Shown in pieces: positions 1 through 9,158 of a DNA stretch of 64,000 nt; within the stretch, counting starts at the first letter, position 1; each line of letters begins with the position of its first letter. A program made the position numbers and the translations under genes. The notes under the pieces are model-generated. The model was not told the DNA's origin. It saw nothing but the letters and a program-made list of their open reading frames with translations, and ran no database searches. The stretch is from Nitrincola lacisaponensis. GTDB lineage: Bacteria; Pseudomonadota; Gammaproteobacteria; Pseudomonadales; Balneatricaceae. The stretch is taken from NCBI RefSeq assembly GCF_000691225.1, contig NZ_JMSZ01000042.1:1-64000 (forward strand), in the 5' to 3' direction.

Positions 1-420
1 TCCCACGGTAACATCGGCTCCAGGCCCCACAGTTACTTTCAAAACGGCGTGTTCTCTCCTATCACCAAAGGTGGATAAGTCACATCCACGCACCGAGAAC
101 TCAGCCTGCCAGGCTTGCTTTTCGACAAAGTCATACCAAAGGACTCTGTAATCCATCCGGTCAGTAAAGCGATGCGCATAGCTTGCCGGACCGTTTTCAT
201 TGCGCCCGGTGACAGATGCCCGCGCCATCACCCGACGATCATTAATGACCAGTTGTTTCACGGAGGGGGTGACGGCATGCGACTGAAACCTAAGGCTCAA
301 TGATCCGGGTCGATCCAGCAGCCATAGCCAAAGAGCCACGGCGGCTGCCAGTAATATGAGGATAATCAGGGTGGAGCCGGATAGTTGTCGGGTATTAAGT
401 TTCATCTGACTCATCGGCAT
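1..420 (-). CDS. Membrane-anchored protein of unknown function, cut by the window edge
   Basis: The reading frame is open from position 420 leftwards to the window edge (140 codons), so the C-terminus is missing. The start at 420 is chosen because AAGGTG lies six bases upstream; in-frame ATGs at 414 and 405 are alternatives. It overlaps the 3' end of the DUF4123 gene by about 25 bases, which suggests translational coupling. The N-terminus has one strong hydrophobic segment (about residues 17-34, rich in L/I/A and ending in WLWLL), then a soluble part with alternating beta-like hydrophobics, consistent with a type II single-pass protein facing the periplasm. I do not recognise the family. Its position behind a DUF4123 gene makes a role with a type VI secretion effector or its immunity possible, but that is inference. 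Confidence 0.6.
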   Translation of the reverse strand, partial: MPMSQMKLNTRQLSGSTLIILILLAAAVALWLWLLDRPGSLSLRFQSHAVTPSVKQLVINDRRVMARASVTGRNENGPASYAHRFTDRMDYRVLWYDFVEKQAWQAEFSVRGCDLSTFGDRREHAVLKVTVGPGADVTVG

Positions 421-1705
421 GGATTTCACCTTCTTCCTTGATGAGTTCAGTCAGTATGGACAGGGTTTCATGAGGAGGTTTTTGTAACTGACATACTTCC
501 CATACACGGCCTTGTGCGAAGTTACGTAAAAAATTTGGGCCGAGCAGTAGCTCCCACACACACAGTTTGACCAAGTGATCTCGTCGCCAGAAGCCCAGAG
601 AGAAAAACAATGAGCGAAGTTGATTGAGTTGTTGAGTAGCGGTCTCAATTGCAGCAGCATCTGTAATACCTGCATGTGTGAGTGCGATCTCAATAAGCTC
701 TTGAAATTGTAAGGTACGTCGTATATCTCTCATGGCACTACGCGCGCTCTGAGTAAATAAAGGTGTGGATCTGCTGGGTTTGGTACCAGGAATGCGAGAT
801 AGCTGAACAGCTTCATCATCAAGCATTACGATGACTTGAGGTTTCAGTGAGTCTGGGAAAAAAGGGGAGATCAGAGGGTGTAGATCAACATGGTTTCCCA
901 GCCAGAGGGATCGAGCACTGACACCTGCTTCCCAAAAGCGGAAGTAAAACCATTTGCCTTGTTCATCCTGCACACGGGTGAATTTGCGTAAGTGATGCCG
1001 AAGCGTATTAAAGTCGGCACTGGTACGAATGAATAGACCCGATACTCTATGCCATATTCCATTAACTCCCTCGGGCCCTGTAAAGAGTCGGCGCGTGAAA
1101 TGATTGTCCTTTAATAACTGGACCAGATAGGGAGCATGTGTGCCTATCTCAGCTTGGGCCTCTCCCTGAAAAAGTGATTGAAAGTGCAGGTCTGAATGTT
1201 CCAGTAGTTCGGGTAGTATGTACGGAAACTTAGATGCATCCAGTACTGCGTAGGTATTTAGGCGGTCTGCTTCGATAGCTGGCTCGGGTTGACCGAAAAG
1301 CGGTTCAAGAAGTATATCCGGGACCGTTTTGGGTGGGTCAACAGCGAATTGAAAGTCTAATGGTACGACTGAACCGATTAGGTTGACGTTTAGCCAATCC
1401 TTCAGGGGAGGAGTGGCTTGTTTCAGGGGGGTAATTGGACCCATGACTACCGGATGTTGAGAAGTCAGTCCATCGGCTAAAACAGCACCCCAGTGTGTCG
1501 GGTAGCGGGCTGTCCATTTTTCCAATGGCATGACATTGTTAGCCCAGTGAAGCCAGTATCCTTCTTGTGCAAGTTCTGCGCTGACGTATTGTTCAAATTC
1601 AGTGGGATTGTTACACAGTACGGCAGCTACAAGCTCAAAAAGATCGTCTCCGCGTGAAATACGGCAGAAGCCAATAAAAGGCGTCATAGGAGAGCTGTGC
1701 GCCAT
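395..1705 (-). CDS. DUF4123 domain protein, probable type VI secretion effector adaptor
   Basis: This 436-residue soluble protein has a DUF4123-like core from about residue 150 (NTYAVLDASK) to about 275. DUF4123 proteins (Tap/TEC chaperones) load effectors onto the VgrG spike of type VI secretion systems and are usually encoded beside vgrG and the effector. Here the gene is first in a leftward transcription unit. The following gene encodes a membrane-anchored protein and overlaps it, so partners would lie beyond the left edge. No signal peptide or membrane segment is seen. The N-terminal 140 residues are unassigned. The ATG at 1705 has only a weak ribosome site. Family assignment is by sequence character, not by a search, so the secretion role is inferred. 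Confidence 0.62.
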   Translation of the reverse strand: MAHSSPMTPFIGFCRISRGDDLFELVAAVLCNNPTEFEQYVSAELAQEGYWLHWANNVMPLEKWTARYPTHWGAVLADGLTSQHPVVMGPITPLKQATPPLKDWLNVNLIGSVVPLDFQFAVDPPKTVPDILLEPLFGQPEPAIEADRLNTYAVLDASKFPYILPELLEHSDLHFQSLFQGEAQAEIGTHAPYLVQLLKDNHFTRRLFTGPEGVNGIWHRVSGLFIRTSADFNTLRHHLRKFTRVQDEQGKWFYFRFWEAGVSARSLWLGNHVDLHPLISPFFPDSLKPQVIVMLDDEAVQLSRIPGTKPSRSTPLFTQSARSAMRDIRRTLQFQELIEIALTHAGITDAAAIETATQQLNQLRSLFFSLGFWRRDHLVKLCVWELLLGPNFLRNFAQGRVWEVCQLQKPPHETLSILTELIKEEGEIHADESDET

Positions 1706-1957
1706 TTAAGGCAGCGCTTCCCTATTTTTACATCTTGGAAATGATAAACACATGAGGTGATGGTGGGCTGATACATGTCCATATTGTGCCTTGCGTCCAT
1801 TGGTAGAAAACACCAATATTCATGGTTGCACAGGTTTTTGCTGTTTGTCAATTGTCCCTTGATTGCCTCGCGTGCTTGTTGTCTTTGTATGAAAGGTTTT
1901 CAAGCTGGGTTTGGCAGATGTTAGGGGATTCGCGGCAAGATAATTGGCAATACAACG

Positions 1958-1986
1958 CTGTCAGCATCGCGAATATAGGGTATAAT
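1958..1986 (+). promoter_or_regulatory. Sigma-70 promoter for aspS
   Basis: A perfect -10 hexamer TATAAT (1981-1986) lies 17 bases after CTGTCA (1958-1963), a 4/6 match to TTGACA. It is about 48 bases before the aspS start. The rest of the gap between the DUF4123 gene and aspS (1706-1957) shows no convincing gene. Confidence 0.7.
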
Positions 1987-2033
1987 TCTGCGCCAATTTG
2001 CTTTTACCGTGACGGAAACAGGAACTATCAATC

Positions 2034-3797
2034 ATGCGCAGCCACTATTGCGGCGATCTTCGCACAGAACACATCGGTCAGGACATTACGTTATCGGGGT
2101 GGGTACACCGCCGTCGGGATCATGGGGGCGTCATTTTCCTGGATGTCAGAGATCGTGAAGGCATTACCCAGGTGGTATTTGACCCGGATCGTGAAGCCAG
2201 TTTTGCACTGGCAGACAGCGTGCGCAATGAGTATGTGATCGAGATTCAGGGCCTGGTGCGTGCGCGTCCCGCAGGAACTGAAAATCCGGACATGGCTACG
2301 GGCGCTATCGAAGTGCTGGGCAAAGAGCTGGTCATTCTGAACAAGGCAGATACACCGCCTTTCCAGCTGGATGAGCATCAGCAGGTGGGTGAAGATGTTC
2401 GCCTGCGTAACCGTTTTATCGATTTGCGCCGTCCTGAAATTCAGCGCAAATTGCGTTTCCGTTCCAAAATTACACACTATATCCGTAACTATCTGGAAGA
2501 AAATGGCTTCCTGGATATTGAAACCCCGATCCTGACACGTGCGACGCCTGAGGGTGCACGTGACTATTTGGTACCCAGTCGTACGCATGAAGGCCATTTC
2601 TTTGCGCTGCCACAGTCTCCACAGCTGTTCAAACAGTTGTTGATGGTGTCCGGGTTTGATCGCTATTACCAGATCGCCAAATGTTTCCGTGATGAAGATC
2701 TGCGTGCGGATCGCCAGCCTGAGTTTACCCAGATTGATATTGAGACCTCCTTTATGGATGAAGAGGGGATCATGGGTATCACTGAGCAGATGATTCGTGG
2801 ATTGTTTCTGGAGCAACTGAATGTGGATCTGGGCGATTTCCCGCGGATGCCGTATTCAGAAGCCATGCAGCGTTACGGTTCGGATAAGCCTGATTTGCGT
2901 ATTCCGATGGAGCTGGTGGATGTTGCTGACCTGGTTGCCGAGGTCGACTTCAAGGTATTTGCAGCGCCTGCTACAGATCCGAAGGGACGTGTTGCTGCTC
3001 TGAAAGTGCCAGGTGGTGCAGAGCTGACGCGTAAGCAGATTGATGACTACACCAAGTTTGTCAGTATTTATGGTGCCAAAGGCCTGGCCTGGATCAAGGT
3101 CAATGCGCTGGAGACGGGTGCAGAAGGTTTGCAGTCACCGATTGTTAAATTCCTTGGTGAGACTGTTGCCCTGCAGATTATGGAGCGCCTGGGAGCACAG
3201 AACGGTGATCTGGTATTCTTCGGTGCTGACAAAGCCAAGATTGTGAATGAAGCCCTGGGTGCACTGCGTATCAAGGTCGGTGAAGACCTGAAAATGCATC
3301 AGTGTGAATGGGCGCCGCTGTGGGTGGTGGACTTCCCGATGTTCGAAGAGGACGGTAACGGTGGCCTGACGGCACTGCACCACCCCTTCACCTCACCCAG
3401 CTGCACGCCGGATGAGTTGATCGCTGCACCCGAAGGTAAATTGTCCCGTGCCTATGACATGGTCCTGAATGGTACTGAATTGGGTGGCGGTTCTGTCCGT
3501 ATCCACGATCAGACCATGCAGCGTGCCGTATTCAAGGTGCTGGGTATCAGTGATGAAGAAGCGGAAGAGAAATTTGGCTTCCTGCTGAATGCGCTGCGTT
3601 ATGGTGCGCCACCACACGGTGGTTTGGCGTTTGGTCTGGATCGCCTGGTGATGCTGATGACCGGATCTGCATCGATTCGTGAAGTGATTGCTTTCCCGAA
3701 AACACAGAGCGCAGCCTGCTTGTTGACCGATGCGCCGGGCGAGGTCAGTGCAGCTCAGCTGCGTGAGTTGAATATCAAACTGCGCAAAACTCCTTAA
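2034..3797 (+). CDS. aspS: Aspartate--tRNA ligase
   Basis: Class II aminoacyl-tRNA synthetase that charges tRNA-Asp in the cytoplasm. The 587 residues match the usual bacterial length (E. coli about 590). Order: N-terminal OB-fold anticodon-binding domain (about 1-105, [13 protein letters not shown]), catalytic core with motif 2 ([18 protein letters not shown]), the bacterial GAD insertion (about 290-420) and C-terminal motif 3 ([12 protein letters not shown]). The start gives the typical MRSHYCGDL opening. It is preceded by a good promoter and followed by a hairpin terminator ahead of yebC. The sequence does not decide whether the enzyme is discriminating (Asp only) or also charges tRNA-Asn. 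Confidence 0.97.
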   Translation: MRSHYCGDLRTEHIGQDITLSGWVHRRRDHGGVIFLDVRDREGITQVVFDPDREASFALADSVRNEYVIEIQGLVRARPAGTENPDMATGAIEVLGKELVILNKADTPPFQLDEHQQVGEDVRLRNRFIDLRRPEIQRKLRFRSKITHYIRNYLEENGFLDIETPILTRATPEGARDYLVPSRTHEGHFFALPQSPQLFKQLLMVSGFDRYYQIAKCFRDEDLRADRQPEFTQIDIETSFMDEEGIMGITEQMIRGLFLEQLNVDLGDFPRMPYSEAMQRYGSDKPDLRIPMELVDVADLVAEVDFKVFAAPATDPKGRVAALKVPGGAELTRKQIDDYTKFVSIYGAKGLAWIKVNALETGAEGLQSPIVKFLGETVALQIMERLGAQNGDLVFFGADKAKIVNEALGALRIKVGEDLKMHQCEWAPLWVVDFPMFEEDGNGGLTALHHPFTSPSCTPDELIAAPEGKLSRAYDMVLNGTELGGGSVRIHDQTMQRAVFKVLGISDEEAEEKFGFLLNALRYGAPPHGGLAFGLDRLVMLMTGSASIREVIAFPKTQSAACLLTDAPGEVSAAQLRELNIKLRKTP

Positions 3798-3841
3798 GAG
3801 TGATGTGACAGTCGCTCCGGTCGGAGTGATCGACGAAATAC

Positions 3842-3868
3842 AGGGGCTTGCGAGCCCCTTCTTTGTTA
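3842..3868 (+). terminator. Hairpin terminator between aspS and yebC
   Basis: A 7-bp stem AGGGGCT/AGCCCCT with loop TGCG (3842-3859) is followed by TTCTTTGTT. It lies 44 bases after the aspS stop and 15 bases before the yebC ribosome site, so it could act as a partial terminator between the two genes. Confidence 0.65.
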
Positions 3869-3882
3869 ATGAGGTAGTGTCT

Positions 3883-4620
3883 ATGGCAGGTCATTCAAAG
3901 TGGGCCAATATCAAGCATCGCAAAGCGGCTCAGGACGCCAAGCGTGGCAAGATTTTTACTAAGCTGATTCGTGAGTTAACCGTTTCGGCCAAAGAGGGCG
4001 GCGGCAGTATTGAGGATAACCCCCGTCTTCGGGCTGCGGTCGATAAGGCGCTGGGCGCCAATATGAAAAAAGACACCATCGAGAAGGCGATTCAGCGCGG
4101 GGCCGGCGGTGCTGAAGGTGACAATTATGATGAGTTGACCTATGAAGGCTATGGCCCCAACGGTGTCGCTATTCTGGTGGAGTGCATGACCGATAACGTG
4201 AATCGCACCGTATCGCAGGTACGTGCAGCGTTTACCAAACACGGTGGTAATTTGGGTACCAATGGCTCGGTTTCATATCTGTTTGATAAGAAAGGCCAGA
4301 TCAGCTTCGAGCCGGGGGTGGATGAAGATCAGATCATGGAAGTTGCGCTGGAGGCAGGGGCGGATGATATCGTTACGAATGATGACGGTTCGATTGATGT
4401 CTTCACCAGCATCGCTGAATTTATGGATGTTAAACAGGCATTGGTTGAGGCGGGTTTTGAGCCGGTGCACGCTGAGACGGGGATGATTCCGTCCACCACC
4501 GTAGCGCTTGATCTGGATGGTGGGCAGAAAGCGTTGAAGTTGCTGGATGCACTGGAAGATCTGGATGATACCCAGAATGTGTTTCACAATGCCGATATCC
4601 CGGAAGAGGCGATGCAATGA
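3883..4620 (+). CDS. yebC: YebC/PmpR family protein
   Basis: The 245-residue protein begins with the family signature [20 protein letters not shown], which fixes the start at 3883; the open frame further upstream is untranslated leader carrying the aspS terminator. YebC/PmpR proteins are cytoplasmic. They have been described as DNA-binding regulators, and more recently as translation factors that relieve ribosome stalling on proline-rich stretches. The gene keeps the widespread yebC-ruvC-ruvA-ruvB order and ends 33 bases before ruvC, so it is likely cotranscribed with it. Length and conserved blocks ([24 protein letters not shown]) are typical. Confidence 0.95.
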   Translation: MAGHSKWANIKHRKAAQDAKRGKIFTKLIRELTVSAKEGGGSIEDNPRLRAAVDKALGANMKKDTIEKAIQRGAGGAEGDNYDELTYEGYGPNGVAILVECMTDNVNRTVSQVRAAFTKHGGNLGTNGSVSYLFDKKGQISFEPGVDEDQIMEVALEAGADDIVTNDDGSIDVFTSIAEFMDVKQALVEAGFEPVHAETGMIPSTTVALDLDGGQKALKLLDALEDLDDTQNVFHNADIPEEAMQ

Positions 4621-4653
4621 TCCTGAACCGGTGGTTGGCTTGAGGTCGCGGGT

Positions 4654-5169
4654 ATGATACTGCTGGGCATTGATCCCGGTTCCCGCATTACCGGATATGG
4701 TCTGATCAATAGCGTGAACGGCCATAATGAGTATGTTGCCAGTGGCTGCATCCGCATTCGCGAGGGTGAGCTGGCTGAACGCCTGCAGCAGGTGTATGCC
4801 GGCGTCAGCGAAGTGATTGAGCGCTACCTGCCCCAGGAGTTTGCGATTGAGCAGGTGTTTATGGCGCGTAATGCCGATTCTGCATTGAAACTGGGGCAGG
4901 CGCGAGGTGTGGCGATCGTGGCTGCAGCAAACCAGTCCTTGCCGGTGTATGAATATTCGGCACGCAAGGTCAAGCAGTCGGTGGTCGGATCGGGTGCTGC
5001 AGACAAGACTCAGGTGCAACAGATGGTGGCCCGTTTGCTGAAGTTGCCGGGTTTGCCTCAGGCGGATGCAGCGGATGCCCTGGCTATTGCGCTGTGTCAT
5101 GCGCATGCCAGGCGCAGTCTGATCAGCCTCGCCGGACAGCATTCCGGTAAGGGAGGGCGTTGGCGATGA
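4654..5169 (+). CDS. ruvC: Holliday junction resolvase RuvC
   Basis: Endonuclease that cuts Holliday junctions symmetrically in recombinational repair, working with the RuvAB branch migration motor. The 171 residues carry the acidic RNase H-fold residues: Asp in [10 protein letters not shown], Glu in FAIEQVF, and the C-terminal Asp in [13 protein letters not shown]. Length equals the family norm. The last four bases overlap the start of the TRIC-family gene (ATGA), so translation is probably coupled. Confidence 0.97.
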   Translation: MILLGIDPGSRITGYGLINSVNGHNEYVASGCIRIREGELAERLQQVYAGVSEVIERYLPQEFAIEQVFMARNADSALKLGQARGVAIVAAANQSLPVYEYSARKVKQSVVGSGAADKTQVQQMVARLLKLPGLPQADAADALAIALCHAHARRSLISLAGQHSGKGGRWR

Positions 5170-5879
5170 TCGATCTGGAACTGGAGCGCTTTGTCTATTT
5201 CGCCGATCTGTTCGGGATTGCCATCTTTTCCATTACCGGTGTACTGGCGGCACGAGGCAAGCAGATCGACCTGTTTGGCGTGATGGTGCTGGCCCTGGCG
5301 ACGTCTCTGGGTGGAGGTACCCTGAGGGATCTGGCACTCAATGCCCACCCCCTGATCTGGATTGCGGATCCCTTGTTGCTGTGGGCCGCTATTGGCGCCG
5401 CATTGCTGACATTCGGTTATTGTCGCTTCTGGGTGTTGCCACGACGTGCCTTGCTGGTGCTGGATGCGGCGGGTCTGGCATTGTTTGCCATCGCCGGTGC
5501 CGAAAAGGCAATGGCGTTAGGGTTCTCACCATTAATTGCTGTCATTATGGGTATCAGTACCGGCTGTGCCGGTGGTGTGATCAGGGATGTACTCACAGGT
5601 CGGATTCCGGGTATTCTGCAGCAGGATGAATTCTATGCCACCTGTGCATTGATCGGTGCCAGTTTTTATGTGCTTTTACATGGTCATCTGGATGCCAACC
5701 TGCTGGCATTATCGGCGATGACTTTGATTTTTGTAATCCGCTTGCTGGCGATATACAGCGGTTTTCGTCTGCCGGTGTTTGTGGTGGCGGGCATCGACCG
5801 CACACCGCGTCGAGTCTTGCTGGGCCGACGCAAACGCTGGACAGTACGTCATATCAAAAAGGATGATGAATCATCATGA
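5166..5879 (+). CDS. TRIC/UPF0126 family inner membrane protein
   Basis: A 237-residue protein with about seven hydrophobic segments and two repeats of the glycine-rich family motif: [10 protein letters not shown] in the first half and [10 protein letters not shown] in the second. This duplicated arrangement is typical of the UPF0126/TRIC family (E. coli YicG-like), whose members are cation-permeable trimeric channels, some linked to amino acid transport. The ATG at 5166 is chosen over a TTG at 5160 because GGGAGG lies eight bases before it. It overlaps ruvC by four bases at its start and ruvA by four at its end, so it is locked into the ruv transcription unit. The usual neighbours ruvC and ruvA are adjacent in most relatives, so this insertion is unusual. 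Confidence 0.85.
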   Translation: MIDLELERFVYFADLFGIAIFSITGVLAARGKQIDLFGVMVLALATSLGGGTLRDLALNAHPLIWIADPLLLWAAIGAALLTFGYCRFWVLPRRALLVLDAAGLALFAIAGAEKAMALGFSPLIAVIMGISTGCAGGVIRDVLTGRIPGILQQDEFYATCALIGASFYVLLHGHLDANLLALSAMTLIFVIRLLAIYSGFRLPVFVVAGIDRTPRRVLLGRRKRWTVRHIKKDDESS

Positions 5880-6511
5880 TAGGTTATTTGCGGGGCCGCT
5901 TGTTGGAAAAACATCCGCCATCATTGATGCTGGATGTCGGCGGGGTTGGGTATGAAGTGGAAGCTTCCATGAATACTTTTTACCGCTTGCCGGAGGTGGG
6001 TGAGGAAGTAGCTATCTATACCCATCTGGTGGTACGTGAAGATGCGCAGTTGCTGTATGGCTTCACCGATCGACAGGAGCGCAGTCTGTTTCGCGAACTG
6101 ATCAAAACCAACGGGGTGGGACCTAAGCTGGCGTTGACCATTCTTTCCGGTACCAGTGGTGATGCTTTTATCCGGTGTGTCGAGTATGAAGATGTTGCGA
6201 CCCTGGTGAAGTTGCCCGGCGTGGGTCGTAAAACGGCTGAGCGCCTGATTATCGAGATGAAGGATCGTTTGAAGTCCTTTAGCAGTCAGCCATCCGGGCT
6301 TAAGTTGATGAATGACGTACCTTTACCGTTGGCAGAATCTGCGTCTCCGGTGGTGGATGAACGGCGTGAAGCAGAAACTGCTCTGGTGGCTCTGGGTTAT
6401 AAGCCTGCTCAGGCGACCCGCTCTGTGGAGCAGGCCAGTCGGACCCTGGGTGCCGAAGCGTCGGCTGAAGATCTGATTCGTCAGGCGTTGCGCGCCATGA
6501 TCAGTCCATAA
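5876..6511 (+). CDS. ruvA: Holliday junction branch migration protein RuvA
   Basis: RuvA tetramers clamp the Holliday junction and recruit the RuvB motor. The 211-residue protein opens with the OB-fold ([12 protein letters not shown]), has the paired helix-hairpin-helix DNA-binding motifs ([12 protein letters not shown] and [12 protein letters not shown]), a variable linker, and a C-terminal RuvB-contacting domain ending IRQALRAM. It starts inside the last four bases of the TRIC-family gene and is followed 12 bases later by ruvB. Confidence 0.97.
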   Translation: MIGYLRGRLLEKHPPSLMLDVGGVGYEVEASMNTFYRLPEVGEEVAIYTHLVVREDAQLLYGFTDRQERSLFRELIKTNGVGPKLALTILSGTSGDAFIRCVEYEDVATLVKLPGVGRKTAERLIIEMKDRLKSFSSQPSGLKLMNDVPLPLAESASPVVDERREAETALVALGYKPAQATRSVEQASRTLGAEASAEDLIRQALRAMISP

Positions 6512-6523
6512 CGGGGATAACGC

Positions 6524-7537
6524 ATGATAGAAGCTGATCGTTTTATTACCCCGCTGGCTAGCGGTGCTGTTGAAGAAGTACAGGACCGGACGGTACGTCC
6601 TCAGACGCTGCAGGACTATGAAGGACAGCCCGTTGTACGGGAGCAGATGGAGATTTTTATCCATGCTGCACGTAAGCGTTCGGAAGCGCTGGATCATACG
6701 TTGATTTTCGGTCCACCGGGCCTGGGTAAAACCACGCTGGCCAATATTATTGCCAATGAGATGGGGAGTCAGATACGTACGACCTCCGGACCGGTATTGG
6801 AAAAAGCGGGTGATGTAGCCGCCATGCTCACCAATCTGGAGCCGGGTGATGTGCTGTTTATCGATGAAATTCACCGCTTGAGCCCCAATGTTGAGGAGAT
6901 TCTTTATCCGGCGATGGAGGATTATCAGTTGGATATCATGATTGGCGAGGGCCCCGCTGCGCGCTCAATCAAGATAGATCTGCCTCCTTTCACTTTGGTA
7001 GGTGCGACAACGCGTGCCGGGTTGCTGACATCTCCTTTGCGGGATCGTTTTGGTATTGTGCAGCGTCTCGAATTCTACTCAGTGGATGATCTGACACGTA
7101 TTGTCAGCCGTGCCGCACGCCTGACTGGCACGCCGATCGCTCCCGAAGGAGCACGTGAAATCGCTCGTCGGGCACGTGGTACGCCGAGGATTGCCAACCG
7201 TTTACTGCGCCGTGCGCGGGATTATGCTGAAGTTCGGGGAAATGGTGAAATTACACTGGAGCTGGCTGATCTGGCGCTGAATATGCTGAATGTGGATGAG
7301 CGCGGCTTCGATCATATGGATCGGCGTATGCTGCTGGCCATGATTGAAAAATTTGGCGGCGGACCGGTAGGCGTCGACAGCCTGGCTGCCGCCATCAGTG
7401 AAGAGCGAGATACTATAGAGGATGTACTGGAGCCCTACCTGATTCAGCAGGGTTACGTGATGCGTACACCGCGGGGACGGGTGGTCACAGATCACGCCTA
7501 CCGGCACTTTGGAATTGAAAAACCTCTAGGTGAATAG
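6524..7537 (+). CDS. ruvB: Holliday junction branch migration ATPase RuvB
   Basis: Hexameric AAA+ motor that drives branch migration. The 337 residues show Walker A ([13 protein letters not shown]), Walker B ([10 protein letters not shown]), sensor 1 (GATTRAG), arginine-finger region ([10 protein letters not shown]) and the C-terminal winged helix ([15 protein letters not shown]). GGGGAT upstream of 6524 supports the start. It closes the yebC-ruvC-TRIC-ruvA-ruvB unit. Confidence 0.97.
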   Translation: MIEADRFITPLASGAVEEVQDRTVRPQTLQDYEGQPVVREQMEIFIHAARKRSEALDHTLIFGPPGLGKTTLANIIANEMGSQIRTTSGPVLEKAGDVAAMLTNLEPGDVLFIDEIHRLSPNVEEILYPAMEDYQLDIMIGEGPAARSIKIDLPPFTLVGATTRAGLLTSPLRDRFGIVQRLEFYSVDDLTRIVSRAARLTGTPIAPEGAREIARRARGTPRIANRLLRRARDYAEVRGNGEITLELADLALNMLNVDERGFDHMDRRMLLAMIEKFGGGPVGVDSLAAAISEERDTIEDVLEPYLIQQGYVMRTPRGRVVTDHAYRHFGIEKPLGE

Positions 7538-7574
7538 GGGCTTGCATGATCCTGATCAAGGTTTGACGTCAACG

Positions 7575-7634
7575 CCCTGTTACTATTGTCTGAAACGCTT
7601 CGTGATTGAGTCACTATCAAGACAAGTAACAGGG
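7575..7634 (+). promoter_or_regulatory. Long hairpin covering the ribosome site of the DksA-like gene
   Basis: CCCTGTTACT (7575-7584) pairs perfectly with AGTAACAGGG (7625-7634). After a two-base bulge, TGTCT (7587-7591) pairs with AGACA (7620-7624), giving 15 base pairs around a 28-base loop that itself holds GTGA/TCAC. The right arm includes the GGG of the Shine-Dalgarno element AGGGTG that serves the ATG at 7643. The structure could therefore limit translation of the downstream gene, or the repeat could act as a DNA operator. Confidence 0.5.
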
Positions 7635-7642
7635 TGAGATGT

Positions 7643-7921
7643 ATGTCGGCTTTAGTTAAAGACCGCTTCCTCAGTGATTGCCGCCGTGAGTTATTGCAAC
7701 TGCATGCTGTGCTGATGCAGGAGCTTGCAGAGGCGGCAGGAAAAGAGTCACAACAAGGGCATTTACTGGTTGAGCTGCGTGCCTGTGAAGAAGCGATCAA
7801 GCGTATTGATATTGGCAGTTTTGGGCGCTGTAAAATCTGTGGTGAAGCTATTGAGCTGAATCGTCTCAAGGCAGAGCCTACTACCAGTTGCTGTCTGTCC
7901 TGTAGCGCAAAACAGGGCTAG
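7643..7921 (+). CDS. Small DksA/TraR-type zinc finger protein
   Basis: A 92-residue protein with an N-terminal helical part and a C-terminal four-cysteine zinc finger (CKICGEAI ... CCLSCS), the arrangement of short DksA/TraR relatives. DksA-family proteins bind the RNA polymerase secondary channel. The coiled-coil tip motif DxxDxA of DksA is not seen here, so regulatory activity cannot be assumed. The ATG at 7643 has AGGGTG at good distance; a GTG at 7634 would leave no room for a ribosome site. It lies between ruvB and tolQ, where many gammaproteobacteria carry the thioesterase gene ybgC. Confidence 0.8.
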   Translation: MSALVKDRFLSDCRRELLQLHAVLMQELAEAAGKESQQGHLLVELRACEEAIKRIDIGSFGRCKICGEAIELNRLKAEPTTSCCLSCSAKQG

Positions 7922-8047
7922 TTCATACCTTCCCCCGTTGTGTAAAAAAAACCTCATTTCTGGCCCTTTCTGGGGCTGTTCCTACTTGTATTAATTTTTG
8001 CGACTGCTATTGTGAGCGCCTGCCTTATATCAGGTTAGGAGTGAACC

Positions 8048-8725
8048 GTGCAAGACAAGTTATCCATCTGGTCGCTGGTTGTTGATGCCAGTTTTATCGT
8101 ACAGCTCATCATGTTGGCTTTGATGATCACCTCATTTGTTTCCTGGGTGATGATCTTTCAGCGCCGCTCGGTCATTCGCTCTGCGCAGCGCTCAATGCGA
8201 GCGTTTGAAGAGCGTTTCTGGTCAGGTGCAGATCTGGGACAGCTGTATCGGGAAGTCAGTCAGCACCCTAATGAAAACTGTGGGGCAGAAAACATTTTTC
8301 GTGCAGGGTTGAAAGAGTTTACTCGTCTGACTCAGCAGGGTAAGGCTGAACCCGATGTTGTCATGAATGGCATACAGCGACGTATGCGTGTGGCAATTTC
8401 CCGTGAAGAAGAAAAGTTGCAAAAACACCTGCCTTTCCTTGCAACCGTAGGTTCTACAACACCCTACATGGGACTTTTTGGTACGGTTTGGGGAATTATG
8501 AACTCATTTCGTGGTCTTGCTACTGTACCCCATGCGACTTTACCTGTTGTGGCACCGGGTATTGCTGAGGCTCTGATTACAACAGCCCTTGGCTTGTTTG
8601 CTGCGATTCCGGCTGTAATTGCCTACAACCGCTTTGCGGCTCAGTCGGAATCACTGCTTAGCAATTATGAAACCTTTGCGGATGAGTTTTCCAGCATACT
8701 CTACCGTCGCCTGCATGCGCTTTGA
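8048..8725 (+). CDS. tolQ: Tol-Pal system protein TolQ
   Basis: Inner membrane proton-channel subunit of the Tol-Pal machine that constricts the outer membrane at division. The 225 residues have three membrane segments (about 17-37, 137-157, 170-192), including the family blocks VGSTTPYMGLFGTVWGI and GIAEALITTALGLFAAIPA. The start is GTG at 8048 with AGGAG seven bases upstream. tolR follows after nine bases. A ybgC gene, commonly upstream, is absent. Confidence 0.95.
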   Translation: MQDKLSIWSLVVDASFIVQLIMLALMITSFVSWVMIFQRRSVIRSAQRSMRAFEERFWSGADLGQLYREVSQHPNENCGAENIFRAGLKEFTRLTQQGKAEPDVVMNGIQRRMRVAISREEEKLQKHLPFLATVGSTTPYMGLFGTVWGIMNSFRGLATVPHATLPVVAPGIAEALITTALGLFAAIPAVIAYNRFAAQSESLLSNYETFADEFSSILYRRLHAL

Positions 8726-8734
8726 GGTCTGACG

Positions 8735-9151
8735 ATGGAATGGCGTACACGGAAAAAGCGTAACCTAAACGCCGAAATCAATGTGGTACCCTACATTGAG
8801 GTGATGGTGGTGTTATTGGTAATTTTTATGCTGACAACGCCGATGCTGACTCAGGGGGTGGACGTGGATCTACCTCAGGCGACGGCTGATCCTGTTGAAA
8901 CGGACGATCAGGAACCGTTGATTGTAACGGTCGATCGGGACGGTAACTACTACATCAATGTCGGTGGCTCTGATTCAGAAGCAGTGGATGGTGAAGTGGT
9001 CAGTCAGCGTATCAGCAGTGTGCTGAGTGAAAATCCGAATAAACTCCTGCTTGTCAGGGGGGATAAAAATGTGACCTATGACCGGGTTGTGCAGCTGATG
9101 GTGCTTTTGCAGCAGGCGGGCGCACCCAGTGTGGGTCTGGTCACTGAGTAG
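8735..9151 (+). CDS. tolR: Tol-Pal system protein TolR
   Basis: ExbD/TolR partner of TolQ, 138 residues. One N-terminal membrane helix (about 17-37, VVPYIEVMVVLLVIFML) is preceded by the charged cytoplasmic start RTRKKRNLNAEIN and followed by a periplasmic domain. In this family the helix normally carries an essential proton-accepting acidic residue; here the preceding segment INVVPYIEV shows Glu in place of the usual Asp. The C-terminal part (LVRGDKNVTYDRVVQLMVLL) is typical. Confidence 0.94.
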   Translation: MEWRTRKKRNLNAEINVVPYIEVMVVLLVIFMLTTPMLTQGVDVDLPQATADPVETDDQEPLIVTVDRDGNYYINVGGSDSEAVDGEVVSQRISSVLSENPNKLLLVRGDKNVTYDRVVQLMVLLQQAGAPSVGLVTE

Positions 9152-9158
9152 GTCCGGC

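Noticed and set aside
115..303. Plus-strand open frame of 62 codons near the left edge
   Set aside because: It is antisense to the leftward membrane protein frame, which is continuous to the window edge and has a ribosome site.
1822..2238. Plus-strand open frame of 138 codons running into aspS
   Set aside because: It overlaps the aspS promoter and the start of aspS in another frame; composition is not coding-like.
2091..2816. Minus-strand open frame of 241 codons opposite aspS
   Set aside because: It is fully inside aspS, whose identity is certain; a shadow frame.
4273..5142. Minus-strand open frame of 289 codons opposite yebC and ruvC
   Set aside because: It crosses two well-supported genes, has atypical composition for this genome (many His, Gln, Arg) and resembles no family.
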